A DNA stretch of 64,000 bases, taken from contig DEXE01000003.1 of the NCBI GenBank assembly GCA_002363955.1, forward strand, positions 723,060 to 787,059, read 5' to 3'. Position numbers and translations under genes: made by a program. Below, one piece after another: positions 17,252 to 25,849 of this stretch (its first letter is position 1; each line of letters begins with the position of its first letter). This DNA is from Methylophaga sp. UBA3192 (GTDB taxonomy: Bacteria > Pseudomonadota > Gammaproteobacteria > Nitrosococcales > Methylophagaceae). The notes below the pieces were generated by a model. It saw only the letters and a list, made by a program, of their open reading frames with translations. It searched no databases and was not told the DNA's origin.

Positions 17252-17307
17252 TCAAATCAGCCTTAAAGCTGGAATTCAAGCTGACCAATCTTTATCAGCC
17301 GAGATAC

Positions 17308-17336
17308 AAAAAAGCCGGGAATCATCCCGGCTTTTT
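17308..17336. terminator. Bidirectional terminator
   Basis: A-run, AAAGCCGGGA, loop ATCA, TCCCGGCTTT, T-run. It serves the rightward kinase gene and the leftward PQQ dehydrogenase gene. Confidence 0.9.
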
Positions 17337-17353
17337 GATTGCTTTGATTAAAT

Positions 17354-19294
17354 TTACTTAATCGGCAGGAAATACAATTTTCCAGCTTTCATATCGGGCA
17401 TCAGAATATGTTTGCCATCTGCTGATAAGGCAATATCGGCAGCGGATTCATATTCATCAGTGATAAGTTGGGGTGTCGCTTTGGGTTCAGCCAATTGCCA
17501 CACCTGGCCACCTGCCCAGTCACTGATATACAGGAAACCATTGGTATCCCTGACCAGGCCATCCGCCCCGCCGAAGCCGCTGTTTACTTTAGTGGCTTTG
17601 CCGTTGGCGATATCCAGCTGGAATAAGTCACCGGTACCAAAGTCGGCTACCAGCATTTTGTTATAGCCATCCATCAGCAGACCATTAGGCCGTTTAATAC
17701 CGGATTTGGCATTAATGATTTCGCTGACCTCACCTTCGGATGAAATTTGATAAATACCAGCATCTTTGCCGTCATCGTCACCACTGTCAGAGACATAGAT
17801 ATTGCCATGACCATCTATTTCAACATCATTCAGGAACACGGGTTTGCCGGGGAAGCCATCGGCTTTCACCATTATCTCGTGCTGACCGTCGAGACTGATT
17901 TTCACCAGTTGATCCACATCGGCGACAAACAGCGTGTTGTTAAACAGGTCGATACCTTTAGGATCATTAAGACCATCAACCAGTGTTTCAGTGCTGCCAT
18001 CGGTATTTACAACAGTGACTTTGCCATCGCCTGGTTTACCAAATTCGCCGATTTCGGTAACAAATACCCGGCCATCCGGATGTGCGATAGCCGATTCGGG
18101 CATCACCAGTCCTTCCACTGTTTTGCTCGAATGAGCTGAGGTTGCGGTGCTGGCTGAGACAGTTTCTTCACCGTAACTGACACGGTAAATCACGCCATTA
18201 AAATCATCTGAAACCAGCACTGAACCATCGGGTAACTGCAGCACGTCTGTCGGGCGTCCCCAGGCTTCACCATCGATTAACCAGCCATCAATAAAAGTTT
18301 CGTGACCACTGACCTGATTACTATCATCAAAGGTTACACGAACCAATTCATAACCCACTGGCTCGGTACGGTTCCAGGAACCATGCTGGGCAATAATGAC
18401 ATCGCCTTTAAAGTCTTCTGGGAACATGTTGCCGGTATAAAACTTCATGCCCAATGCGGCTGTATGGGCTTGAAACTCGGCTACCGGAAAGGTGACATCT
18501 TTCGGCGGAGTTTTGTCTGCCCAGTCTTCGTGGCGTTCTTTACCACCGGCATAATATGGGAAGCCAAAGTGCATGCCTTTTTCGGGAGCGGCATTCAGTT
18601 CACCTGGCGGGATATCATCACCCATCATATCGGTATTGTTATCGGTGAAATACAACACGCCAGTGTCCGGCTGGAAATCCATGCCAACTGAGTTACGAAT
18701 GCCTTCTGCATAGATCTCGGCATCACTGCCATCTGCATTCATCCGGATAATGGTGGCCTCGAAACCTTCGACATCACAGATATTGCAGGGTGCACCAACG
18801 GTGACATAAAGCTTACCATCAGGCCCAAAGTCAATATAACGCCAGCCATGATGGGCTTTGTCAGGCAGCTCTTCATATATGACTTCACGCATTTCCTTGA
18901 ATGGCAAGGTCAGGTCAAAGCCGGGTGCAGCATAACGGGCAATGCGGTTCTGTTCGGCAATATAGAGATTCCCCTGGTGCATAGCGACACCATTGCCGAC
19001 TTTAAGATCATCAAGAATCGTGACCACTTCATCGGCTTTACGATCCTTATTGCGATCCACAACAGCATAGGCTTTGGGGCCGCGGGTGCCGACAAATACG
19101 GTTCCGGTGGATTGGCCGAGAGCCATTTGGCGGGCACCGGGCACTTCGGCATAGACCTCAACTTTAAAGCCCTCTGGTACATTGAGTTTATGCAGATTTT
19201 TTTCGACATCTGCGGCACCGGCAAAGCTGCCTGTGCTGATTAGACCAAGCGAGGCAAGGGTTAAGGCACTTACGGTTTTGAGGTTAAACTTCAT
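17354..19294 (-). CDS. PQQ-type sugar dehydrogenase fused to an SMP-30/NHL propeller
   Basis: A 646-residue exported protein (signal peptide cut near SFAGA). Residues about 40-375 are a sorbosone dehydrogenase-like PQQ beta-propeller (TVFVGTRG, HHGWRYIDFGPDG, GIRNSVGMDF, AQHGSWNR, GRPTDVLQLPDGS). Residues about 390-646 are a second propeller of SMP-30/gluconolactonase type with repeats such as DSGDDDG and RPNGLLMDG. It probably oxidises a sugar or aldehyde in the periplasm; the second propeller might hydrolyse the lactone product, which is inference. A strong ribosome site (GGAGG) precedes the ATG. It is the last gene of a TetR-oxidoreductase-dehydrogenase operon. Confidence 0.82.
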   Translation of the reverse strand: MKFNLKTVSALTLASLGLISTGSFAGAADVEKNLHKLNVPEGFKVEVYAEVPGARQMALGQSTGTVFVGTRGPKAYAVVDRNKDRKADEVVTILDDLKVGNGVAMHQGNLYIAEQNRIARYAAPGFDLTLPFKEMREVIYEELPDKAHHGWRYIDFGPDGKLYVTVGAPCNICDVEGFEATIIRMNADGSDAEIYAEGIRNSVGMDFQPDTGVLYFTDNNTDMMGDDIPPGELNAAPEKGMHFGFPYYAGGKERHEDWADKTPPKDVTFPVAEFQAHTAALGMKFYTGNMFPEDFKGDVIIAQHGSWNRTEPVGYELVRVTFDDSNQVSGHETFIDGWLIDGEAWGRPTDVLQLPDGSVLVSDDFNGVIYRVSYGEETVSASTATSAHSSKTVEGLVMPESAIAHPDGRVFVTEIGEFGKPGDGKVTVVNTDGSTETLVDGLNDPKGIDLFNNTLFVADVDQLVKISLDGQHEIMVKADGFPGKPVFLNDVEIDGHGNIYVSDSGDDDGKDAGIYQISSEGEVSEIINAKSGIKRPNGLLMDGYNKMLVADFGTGDLFQLDIANGKATKVNSGFGGADGLVRDTNGFLYISDWAGGQVWQLAEPKATPQLITDEYESAADIALSADGKHILMPDMKAGKLYFLPIK

Positions 19295-19317
19295 GGTGTT
19301 CCTCCATTGTGAAGATT

Positions 19318-20322
19318 TCAGATATTCGATGTGGTGACAATAATTTTGCCGACTTGTTGATTGGATTCCATGTATTGATGCGCAGCAACAATGTCATCCA
19401 GTGAAAATGTCTTGGCAATAATAGGTTTTAGATGGCCTGCAGCGAGTCCTTTTTCAATAAATTCCACTCCGCGTTGCAAGCGTTTGGCATCCTGGCTGAT
19501 TTCGAACAGGGTATAGCCGCGAAACGTCAGTCCTTTTCCTAACGCAGCAAACAGCGGGAACGGGGAGCTTTCTGTACTGAGTGCGCCGTAAACGAAAATT
19601 TGTGCAAATTGGCCACAGGCATCGGCTAATTCATTCAATGCGGGGCCGGCAACGGGGTCAAACACCATATCTGCACCTTTGCCGCCCGTTATCAGCGTAA
19701 CCTGCTCAGCGATTTGCTGGGATTCACTGACAATAACGTGTTTGGCGCCATGTTTTAGCAATAGTTCTTTTTTATCCGCGGTACGGGTAATCGCAACCGG
19801 GATCGCGCCTGCCTGATTGGCTATCTGGATGGCCGCCAGCCCGACACTGCTTGATGCGGCCGGAATTAACAATGTCTGACCTTCTGTTAGCTGACCAATA
19901 TCAATTAATGCGCCCCAGGCGGTGAGATATTGCATCCACACTGCTGCAGCTTCTTCATCGGAAATATTGGCAGGTTGCCTGACCAGTGCGTGAATCGGCA
20001 ACACAGCTTTTTCAGCATAGGTGCCGTATTGGTTCATTGAAAAAGCCGGGATGACATTCACCTTGTCGCCGATTGAAAACTGGCTGACATTTGGCCCCAC
20101 CTGTTCGATGATGCCAGAAGCTTCATAACCCAGTCGGGCAGGGAGTTGAGGTGTTTCCAGATACTGGCCATTACGAAACATGACTTCAGCGCGATTAAGA
20201 CCGATGGTGTTAACTTTGACGAGCACTTCATCGGCTTGCGGAGCCGCCAAATCCATTTCATCCAATTGTAAAACCTCTGGTCCACCCGTTTGGTGGAAAC
20301 GAGCAACTTTGCTCATGCTCAT
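19318..20322 (-). CDS. NADPH:quinone reductase-like zinc-independent alcohol dehydrogenase
   Basis: A 334-residue medium-chain dehydrogenase/reductase of the quinone oxidoreductase branch. The N-terminal GroES-like domain has GLNRAEVMFRNGQY and LGYEASG. The nucleotide-binding region reads LLIPAASSSVGLAAIQIA and lacks the structural zinc cysteines. It likely reduces quinones or other electrophiles with NADPH. It lies 14 bp after the TetR gene and 23 bp before the PQQ dehydrogenase, all leftward, so it is presumably controlled by that TetR protein. Confidence 0.88.
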   Translation of the reverse strand: MSMSKVARFHQTGGPEVLQLDEMDLAAPQADEVLVKVNTIGLNRAEVMFRNGQYLETPQLPARLGYEASGIIEQVGPNVSQFSIGDKVNVIPAFSMNQYGTYAEKAVLPIHALVRQPANISDEEAAAVWMQYLTAWGALIDIGQLTEGQTLLIPAASSSVGLAAIQIANQAGAIPVAITRTADKKELLLKHGAKHVIVSESQQIAEQVTLITGGKGADMVFDPVAGPALNELADACGQFAQIFVYGALSTESSPFPLFAALGKGLTFRGYTLFEISQDAKRLQRGVEFIEKGLAAGHLKPIIAKTFSLDDIVAAHQYMESNQQVGKIIVTTSNI

Positions 20323-20335
20323 ATAAAAATCTCCA

Positions 20336-20929
20336 TTAATTCTGTGGTTTTGTTAATACGTGTTGAAATAAGGTATCGATGAATGCTTGAAGCGGAGCGG
20401 TGCTGGAATGCATTTTGGCGCGAAGAACGGCACCTTGCCATCCGGATAACAGAAACTCTGCAAACTGTTCTGTATTGGTATTCCGGGGCAATTCACCACA
20501 ATCAATTGCGGCCTGCAGGCAAACGATGAATTGTTGTTTCCAACCTTCAAAGACCTGATCAAGGCGGAGTCTGAACGTTTCATTCTGGCTGGATAATTCC
20601 TGGCCGAGCGTGCCAATCAGGCAACCACGTTTGCATTTTCCTTCGCGGATTGTGTCCAGACCGTTTTCCAGATAATCACGAATACGTTGTAGTGGTTGGA
20701 CGTTTTCATTGGACAGAAAGGCATCAATTTTTTCGGCATAATCCAAAGCGAACTCATCAATCACCGCCAGCCCGAAATCTTCTTTACTGGCGAAATAATA
20801 ATAAAAAGAGCCCTTGGGTACACCAGCCGTTTTCAACACCGTATTTAATCCGGTGGGATTAAAACCATGGCTTCCCAGCACTTCAGTGCCAACCTGACTT
20901 AACAATTTTTTTGTTTCTGTGCGTGTCAT
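20336..20929 (-). CDS. TetR/AcrR family repressor
   Basis: A 197-residue repressor with an N-terminal helix-turn-helix (TGLNTVLKTAGVPKGSFYYYFASKEDF). The ligand domain contains CKRGCLIGTLGQELS, typical of the AcuR/NemR-like group in which cysteines sense electrophiles. Two matching operator copies lie immediately before its start codon, so autoregulation and control of the two downstream leftward genes are expected. Confidence 0.88.
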   Translation of the reverse strand: MTRTETKKLLSQVGTEVLGSHGFNPTGLNTVLKTAGVPKGSFYYYFASKEDFGLAVIDEFALDYAEKIDAFLSNENVQPLQRIRDYLENGLDTIREGKCKRGCLIGTLGQELSSQNETFRLRLDQVFEGWKQQFIVCLQAAIDCGELPRNTNTEQFAEFLLSGWQGAVLRAKMHSSTAPLQAFIDTLFQHVLTKPQN

Positions 20930-20932
20930 AAT

Positions 20933-20980
20933 TAGACCAGTCGTCTAGTAAATTTCTGATCATAATAGACCGGTCGTCTA
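20933..20980. promoter_or_regulatory. Twin TetR-type operators
   Basis: Two copies of TAGACCRGTCGTCTA followed by GTAAA lie at 20933-20947 and 20966-20980, 33 bp apart (three helical turns). The first is 3 bp upstream of the TetR start codon. The sequence resembles the NemR box TAGACC-N4-GGTCTA. The rightward catalase-like gene starts 150 bp away and could share the control. Confidence 0.8.
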
Positions 20981-21130
20981 GTAAACGCAAACCATCACAA
21001 AATAATCCGTTTTGTGTTGCTGTTCTGATTAAATCAGCATGAACTAAATTTCATATAAAAAGCTCATAAAGGTTTAAGCTGGGTTTTTGTTTCAGAATTC
21101 AGCAAGCAAATAACAACAAGGAGATCGTAA

Positions 21131-22129
21131 ATGGGCACTAAAACATTCAAATATCTGCCATTGGCATTGTTGCTAGGGATGGCTATCAATCCTGTTATGG
21201 CCGAGGAAAGAGAGAAGTCGACAGTCGAAAAAATTGTTGATGTGCAACATGATTTATTTAATGGGCCGCGTGAGGGTTTACGTTCTAATCACACGAAAGG
21301 TGTCGTGCTAACCGGTGAGTTTCATCCCGCTGAGTCCGCACGTCAAATTACTTCTGCAGCCCATTTACAAAAGGATCCATCACCTGTAGTTGTGCGTTTT
21401 TCCAATGCGACAGGTTTTCCGGATATCGCTGACAACGATCCTAAGGGACTGGCAAAAGGCATGGCGATGCGGATTGATCTGGGAGACGAGGAATACACCG
21501 ATATGGTACTCAGTTCAGTGCCACGTTTTCCCGTGGCGACTCCTGAAGCCTTTCTGGAAATGCTCACGGCAGTAAGAGATTCTGCTACTTCAGATGCTGA
21601 AACCAAACCTATCCAGCAGTTTTTAGCTGATAACCCCAAAGCCAAACATTTTGTGGACTATCCCAAGCCACTTCCGGCCAGTTTTGCCAACCTTTCCTAT
21701 CACGGCATAAATGCGTTTAAATTTACCAATACTGAAGGTGAGTCGGTTTATGGTCGCTATATAGTAATGCCACTGGATGGTGTTAAAACGCTGGAAAAAG
21801 CTGATGCCGAAGCACAAAACGCAAATTACCTGATGAATGAGATTCGTGAGCGATTACCACAGCAAGCTGCTAAGTTTCGCTTATCAGTGCAACTCGCTGA
21901 GGACGGTGATGAAGTAAACGATGCGACTGTAGTCTGGCCAGATGATCGTCAGGTGGTCGAGTTAGGTACTATCGTGATCGAGGCGGCGATGGCGGATGCT
22001 GCAGCTTATGAAAAAGCGACTATGTTCAATCCCTTGGCCTTGCCGGAAGGTATAGAGCCTTCAGCGGACCCGATTTTACTGGCCAGACCCGGTGCGTATG
22101 CGGTCAGCTTTCAACATCGTATGGATTAA
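21131..22129 (+). CDS. srpA: Periplasmic catalase-like heme peroxidase (SrpA family)
   Basis: A 332-residue exported protein (signal peptide ending NPVMA) with the minimal catalase fold. The distal histidine region is SNHTKGVVLTGEF, followed by VVVRFSNATGFPD. The proximal heme tyrosine region is RPGAYAVSFQHR near the end. It is much shorter than true catalases and matches the SrpA type, which usually has weak peroxidase activity. It lies beside a TetR/quinone reductase operon and upstream of an isochorismatase-like hydrolase, a setting suggesting oxidant or electrophile stress. Confidence 0.85.
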   Translation: MGTKTFKYLPLALLLGMAINPVMAEEREKSTVEKIVDVQHDLFNGPREGLRSNHTKGVVLTGEFHPAESARQITSAAHLQKDPSPVVVRFSNATGFPDIADNDPKGLAKGMAMRIDLGDEEYTDMVLSSVPRFPVATPEAFLEMLTAVRDSATSDAETKPIQQFLADNPKAKHFVDYPKPLPASFANLSYHGINAFKFTNTEGESVYGRYIVMPLDGVKTLEKADAEAQNANYLMNEIRERLPQQAAKFRLSVQLAEDGDEVNDATVVWPDDRQVVELGTIVIEAAMADAAAYEKATMFNPLALPEGIEPSADPILLARPGAYAVSFQHRMD

Positions 22130-22193
22130 TCATTATTCAGAGCTGGCTAAAATTGCAAAAACGCACCCATTAAAACATTCAAAGAGGATTGTT

Positions 22194-22796
22194 ATGACAC
22201 AAGCATCACAAACGTTAAGAGAGATCGTAGGCTTAGGACATCAACCCGCCAAACTGAGTGATTCGGCGTTAATTATGATCGATTGTCAGAATACCTATCG
22301 AACCGGTGTTATGCAGCTGACCGGGGTGGAAAAAGCCATTGTTGAGGCTAAAGCGTTACTGGAGCGTGCAAGAGCACTGAATATTCCTGTTATTCATATA
22401 CAACACGATGGCGGTGTTGGCTCACCCTACGATTTAACGACAGAGCTGGGACAGATATCCAACGAAGTTGCCCCCAGAGATGGGGAATACGTTATTACTA
22501 AAAACTTTCCCAATTCATTTATACAGACGGAACTGGATGAGCGGCTAAAATCATTGAACATTGAGAATATTGTGTTGGCCGGTTTTATGACGCATATGTG
22601 CGTCAATTCCACAGCACATGGTGGTTTTAATCTGGGCTATAAACCGACGGTCGTGGCCAGTGCCACGGCCACACGCCCACTGCAGGCTGCACATGGTAAG
22701 GTTATATCGGCTGAACTGGTTCAGGATGGTGCCATAGCATCAACCCGGGATTTATATGCCGCTGTGGTAGATAGCATTGCTGATTTGCCAGATTAA
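22194..22796 (+). CDS. Isochorismatase-family cysteine hydrolase
   Basis: A 200-residue hydrolase with the catalytic triad visible: Asp in MIDCQNTY, Lys in VITKNFPNSF and Cys in FMTHMCVNST. The family hydrolyses amides, N-carbamoyl groups or vinyl ethers; the substrate cannot be told. The start at 22194 is chosen because AGAGGA lies ahead of it; the frame extends upstream into the catalase-like gene, which is not likely to be translated. It is followed by a bidirectional terminator. Confidence 0.85.
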   Translation: MTQASQTLREIVGLGHQPAKLSDSALIMIDCQNTYRTGVMQLTGVEKAIVEAKALLERARALNIPVIHIQHDGGVGSPYDLTTELGQISNEVAPRDGEYVITKNFPNSFIQTELDERLKSLNIENIVLAGFMTHMCVNSTAHGGFNLGYKPTVVASATATRPLQAAHGKVISAELVQDGAIASTRDLYAAVVDSIADLPD

Positions 22797-22805
22797 GCGA
22801 TACTA

Positions 22806-22839
22806 AAAAGCCCGGTAGTGGATTTAACTACCGGGCTTT
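22806..22839. terminator. Bidirectional terminator
   Basis: AAAAGCCCGGTAGT, a seven-base loop (GGATTTA) and the complement ACTACCGGGCTTT. It sits between the convergent hydrolase and cytochrome c peroxidase genes. Confidence 0.9.
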
Positions 22840-22842
22840 GTA

Positions 22843-23841
22843 TTAGTTTTCAAAAGGGACTGGAACGGGGGTATTCGCTGTGGAAGGCGGCAATTGCGGA
22901 ATGGCAAATTGCGGCTGATCGCCCGTCAGGGTTTTCAAAAATGCAGTGATATTTTTGATGTCCTGTTCTTTCAGTTCCTGACCTAACTGTAATCTGGCCA
23001 TGACATCCACAGCATCTTCCAGTTTCCAATATGCACCATCATGGAAGTAGGGATAGGTCAGCTCGACGTTGCGTAAGGTGGGCACTTTAAATGAAAAACG
23101 GTCGGCATCTTTTCCGGTGACAGCAATACGACCTTCTGCAGGATTTTCGGTCTGGTAGGGCTCCATGATCCCCATCCTCTGGAATGAACTGCCTCCTACG
23201 GCTTCACCGTTATGACAGGCCACACAGCCGATTTGTTTGAACTTTTGATAACCGGCAATTTCCGTATCAGTTAACGCATTGTCGTTACCTTTAAGCCACA
23301 AATCAAAACGTGAATTGGGGGTAACCAGTGTTTCTTCAAAGGCGGCAATAGCATTGGTGACTTGATCCAGAGTAATGTCATCACTGCCATAAATTTTATT
23401 GAACTCAGCCACATATTGTGGAATCGAACGCAATACATCGATGGCCAGAGAGTGACTGAAAGCCATTTCCATGGGATTGGCAATGGGACCAGCAGCCTGT
23501 TCCTGTAAATCGGCTGCACGACCGTCCCAGAATTGTGCGAGATTCATACTCGAATTGAGTACGGTAGGAGAGTTAATCGGGCCTTGCTGCCAATTATGTC
23601 CAATCGAAGTTGGAAGATTATCACTACCACCCATACTGAGGTTGTGGCATGAATTGCAGGAAATAAAACCGGAACGTGACAGTCTGGGGTCAAAAAAAAG
23701 TTTTTTCCCGAGTTCAACTTTATCCGGTTCGGTAATAATAAATGTCTGGATGGGTTTGATTGGTTCATTTGCCAGACGATCAGCCATAACAGGAGATATA
23801 TTCAGCATGCTGAACAGTCCCACTAACAGTATTTTATGCAT
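22843..23841 (-). CDS. Di-heme cytochrome c peroxidase (BCCP/MauG family)
   Basis: A 332-residue exported protein (signal peptide ending SPVMA) with two heme-c sites, CNSCH and CVACH, about 160 residues apart, and length typical of bacterial cytochrome c peroxidases. It would reduce hydrogen peroxide in the periplasm with electrons from cytochrome c or a cupredoxin. MauG, a relative that matures methylamine dehydrogenase, is an alternative, but no mau structural genes are in view. A perfect FNR box lies 81 bp upstream of the start codon, as is usual for this family. Confidence 0.88.
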   Translation of the reverse strand: MHKILLVGLFSMLNISPVMADRLANEPIKPIQTFIITEPDKVELGKKLFFDPRLSRSGFISCNSCHNLSMGGSDNLPTSIGHNWQQGPINSPTVLNSSMNLAQFWDGRAADLQEQAAGPIANPMEMAFSHSLAIDVLRSIPQYVAEFNKIYGSDDITLDQVTNAIAAFEETLVTPNSRFDLWLKGNDNALTDTEIAGYQKFKQIGCVACHNGEAVGGSSFQRMGIMEPYQTENPAEGRIAVTGKDADRFSFKVPTLRNVELTYPYFHDGAYWKLEDAVDVMARLQLGQELKEQDIKNITAFLKTLTGDQPQFAIPQLPPSTANTPVPVPFEN

Positions 23842-23921
23842 CCCGCACCTCTATCCACCAATTATTGATAGTTTGATTGTAGGTGGAGCAATAATTTGCT
23901 GTAGGGTAAACGGGCACAGAA

Positions 23922-23935
23922 TTGATCTGGATCAA
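23922..23935. promoter_or_regulatory. FNR/Anr box between divergent genes
   Basis: TTGATCTGGATCAA is a perfect TTGAT-N4-ATCAA palindrome. It lies 81 bp from the peroxidase start and 84 bp from the quinoprotein start, so it could serve either or both promoters in response to low oxygen. Confidence 0.8.
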
Positions 23936-24018
23936 TAGATCCATCAATCATGATGAGGCATATCAGTTCGTTATTAATTGCTATCATGACAAAAAAATAA
24001 TTATAGAGAGAAAAGAAA

Positions 24019-25770
24019 ATGCGTTTAAAAGACTTCATCTGGATGGGAGGGTTGCTGGCGGGTATTTCCTTTCCGTTATTAGCTGCAGAACATGAATGGC
24101 CGGTCTATGGTGGAAATGATCTGCACCAGCGTCATAGCAAGTTGGTACAAATAAATAAAAGTAATGTGACGGGCCTGGTCGAAGCATGGGAGTTTGATAC
24201 AGGTATCAACGATACCTTTCAGGCAACACCGGTAGTGCAGGATGGCGTAATGTACGTTTCCCTGCCATTCAATGACGTGGTCGCACTGGATGCAGGCAAT
24301 GGAAAGCAGTTATGGCGTTATCAGCATGATCTGGACAAGGATTATCCTATTTGCTGCGGATCGGCTAATCGTGGGGTGGCCGTTGCCAATGGCATGGTAT
24401 TTACCGGCACCATTGATGCGAGATTAATCGCTCTGGACGCTAAAACCGGTAAAAAACGTTGGGATCATCAGGTAATAGGGGAAAACACGGGTATCAGGGA
24501 AGATGTCAGCAAACTGGATGATACTGAGCTTGGTAGTGTTTCAGGGACCTCAGGTGCGGGTATTAATATGGCACCAATGATCTATCAGGATACTGTCATT
24601 ATCGGCATCACGGGGGTCGGTTATGGGTTGCATCTGGATGCTACAGACTCTGACTCACCCTTGGGCACGGTTGTGGGTATTGCCGGAAAATTTGGTCGTC
24701 GTGGTTTTATGGCTGGCTATGATATTCATACCGGTGAGCAGAAGTGGCAGTTTGACACCATTAAATCAGAGAACTGGGAAGGAAACTTCGTTACCAAAAC
24801 GGCTGATGGCATTGAATTACCTCGTGATATTGCCAAAGAAAAAGCGGCGATGAAAGAACATGCTGATGCCTGGCGTTATGGAGGGGCCTCGGCCTGGAGT
24901 ACTCCGGTTATTGATCCCTATACCGGGATTCTGCATTTTGGTACAGGCAATCCTTCGCCACAAATGGAAGGCTCTTCGAGGCCCGGAGATAATCTCTACA
25001 GCAGCTCATTACTGGCACTTGATGCGAAGAGTGGTGATTACAGGTGGCATTATCAACAGGTGCCGCATGATAGCTGGGGCTATGATGTCGCCAGTCCACC
25101 GGTATTATTTGATATTACGATTAAAGGACAGCCTGTTCCGGCGATTGGTCAGGCAGGAAAAACCGGCTGGTTTTATGTGCATGACAGACGTAACGGTAAG
25201 TTTCTCTATAAAAGCGACGCTTTTGTCCCGCAGAAAAATATGTTTTCACTGCCCAGTGCAGAGGGCACTATTATTTATCCCGGCGTAATGGGCGGTGCGA
25301 ACTGGTCACCTGTATCAGTGGATGCCCGCAGACGCCTGGTGTTTATTGCCGGTATTCACTGGCCGGTGGAATATAAACTACATCAACAAGCGGCGGCAGA
25401 GGGTAAGGAAGCCGTGCGTTACTCTTCAATGTCGCCATTAAACACCCCGGAAAAACACGGTTTATTGACAGCAATTGATTTAGATGACGGCAAAATTGTC
25501 TGGCAGGTTAAAACTGAAAATCCATTGATTGGTGGGGTATTAAGTACCGCCAGTGGCTTAGTGTTTACCGGTGAAGGCAGTGGTGAACTTATGGCTTTTG
25601 ATGCTGATTCCGGGGACAAACGCTGGAGTGCTAAAACCGAAGCAGGCGTCAATGCGCCGCCTATTAGCTACAGTATTGATGGCAAGCAACATATTGCTGT
25701 CGCAGTAGGTGGTAACCGCTTATTTGGTTTTAAAACCGGACAGAAAATCAAGGTCTGGCGTTTACCCTGA
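24019..25770 (+). CDS. PQQ-dependent alcohol dehydrogenase-like quinoprotein
   Basis: A 583-residue exported eight-bladed quinoprotein of the methanol/ethanol dehydrogenase family (signal peptide ending LLAAE). The vicinal disulfide CC is in YPICCGSANRG, and tryptophan-docking motifs recur (e.g. AKTGKKRWDHQ, ADSGDKRWSAK). The active-site region reads NPSPQMEGSSRPGDN followed by ALDAKSG. If that aspartate is the catalytic base, the second aspartate expected two residues later in lanthanide enzymes is lysine here, suggesting a calcium enzyme. No cytochrome c domain is fused. The substrate is unknown; it is not a standard mxaF or xoxF by context. Confidence 0.85.
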   Translation: MRLKDFIWMGGLLAGISFPLLAAEHEWPVYGGNDLHQRHSKLVQINKSNVTGLVEAWEFDTGINDTFQATPVVQDGVMYVSLPFNDVVALDAGNGKQLWRYQHDLDKDYPICCGSANRGVAVANGMVFTGTIDARLIALDAKTGKKRWDHQVIGENTGIREDVSKLDDTELGSVSGTSGAGINMAPMIYQDTVIIGITGVGYGLHLDATDSDSPLGTVVGIAGKFGRRGFMAGYDIHTGEQKWQFDTIKSENWEGNFVTKTADGIELPRDIAKEKAAMKEHADAWRYGGASAWSTPVIDPYTGILHFGTGNPSPQMEGSSRPGDNLYSSSLLALDAKSGDYRWHYQQVPHDSWGYDVASPPVLFDITIKGQPVPAIGQAGKTGWFYVHDRRNGKFLYKSDAFVPQKNMFSLPSAEGTIIYPGVMGGANWSPVSVDARRRLVFIAGIHWPVEYKLHQQAAAEGKEAVRYSSMSPLNTPEKHGLLTAIDLDDGKIVWQVKTENPLIGGVLSTASGLVFTGEGSGELMAFDADSGDKRWSAKTEAGVNAPPISYSIDGKQHIAVAVGGNRLFGFKTGQKIKVWRLP

Positions 25771-25849
25771 ATTGATACCTGTTTCACTATTGTCACCATA
25801 TCTCTCAATAAGATTTTTATAGATGAATACATTTGGAAACTTTGAATAG

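Noticed and set aside
22092..22193. N-terminal extension of the isochorismatase-family protein
   Set aside because: The extra 34 codons overlap the catalase-like gene and have no ribosome site; AGAGGA precedes ATG 22194.
24019..25770. Assignment as the main methanol dehydrogenase (mxaF or xoxF)
   Set aside because: No cytochrome cL or mxaI/xoxJ genes follow, and the residue two after the presumed catalytic aspartate is lysine, not the aspartate of XoxF.
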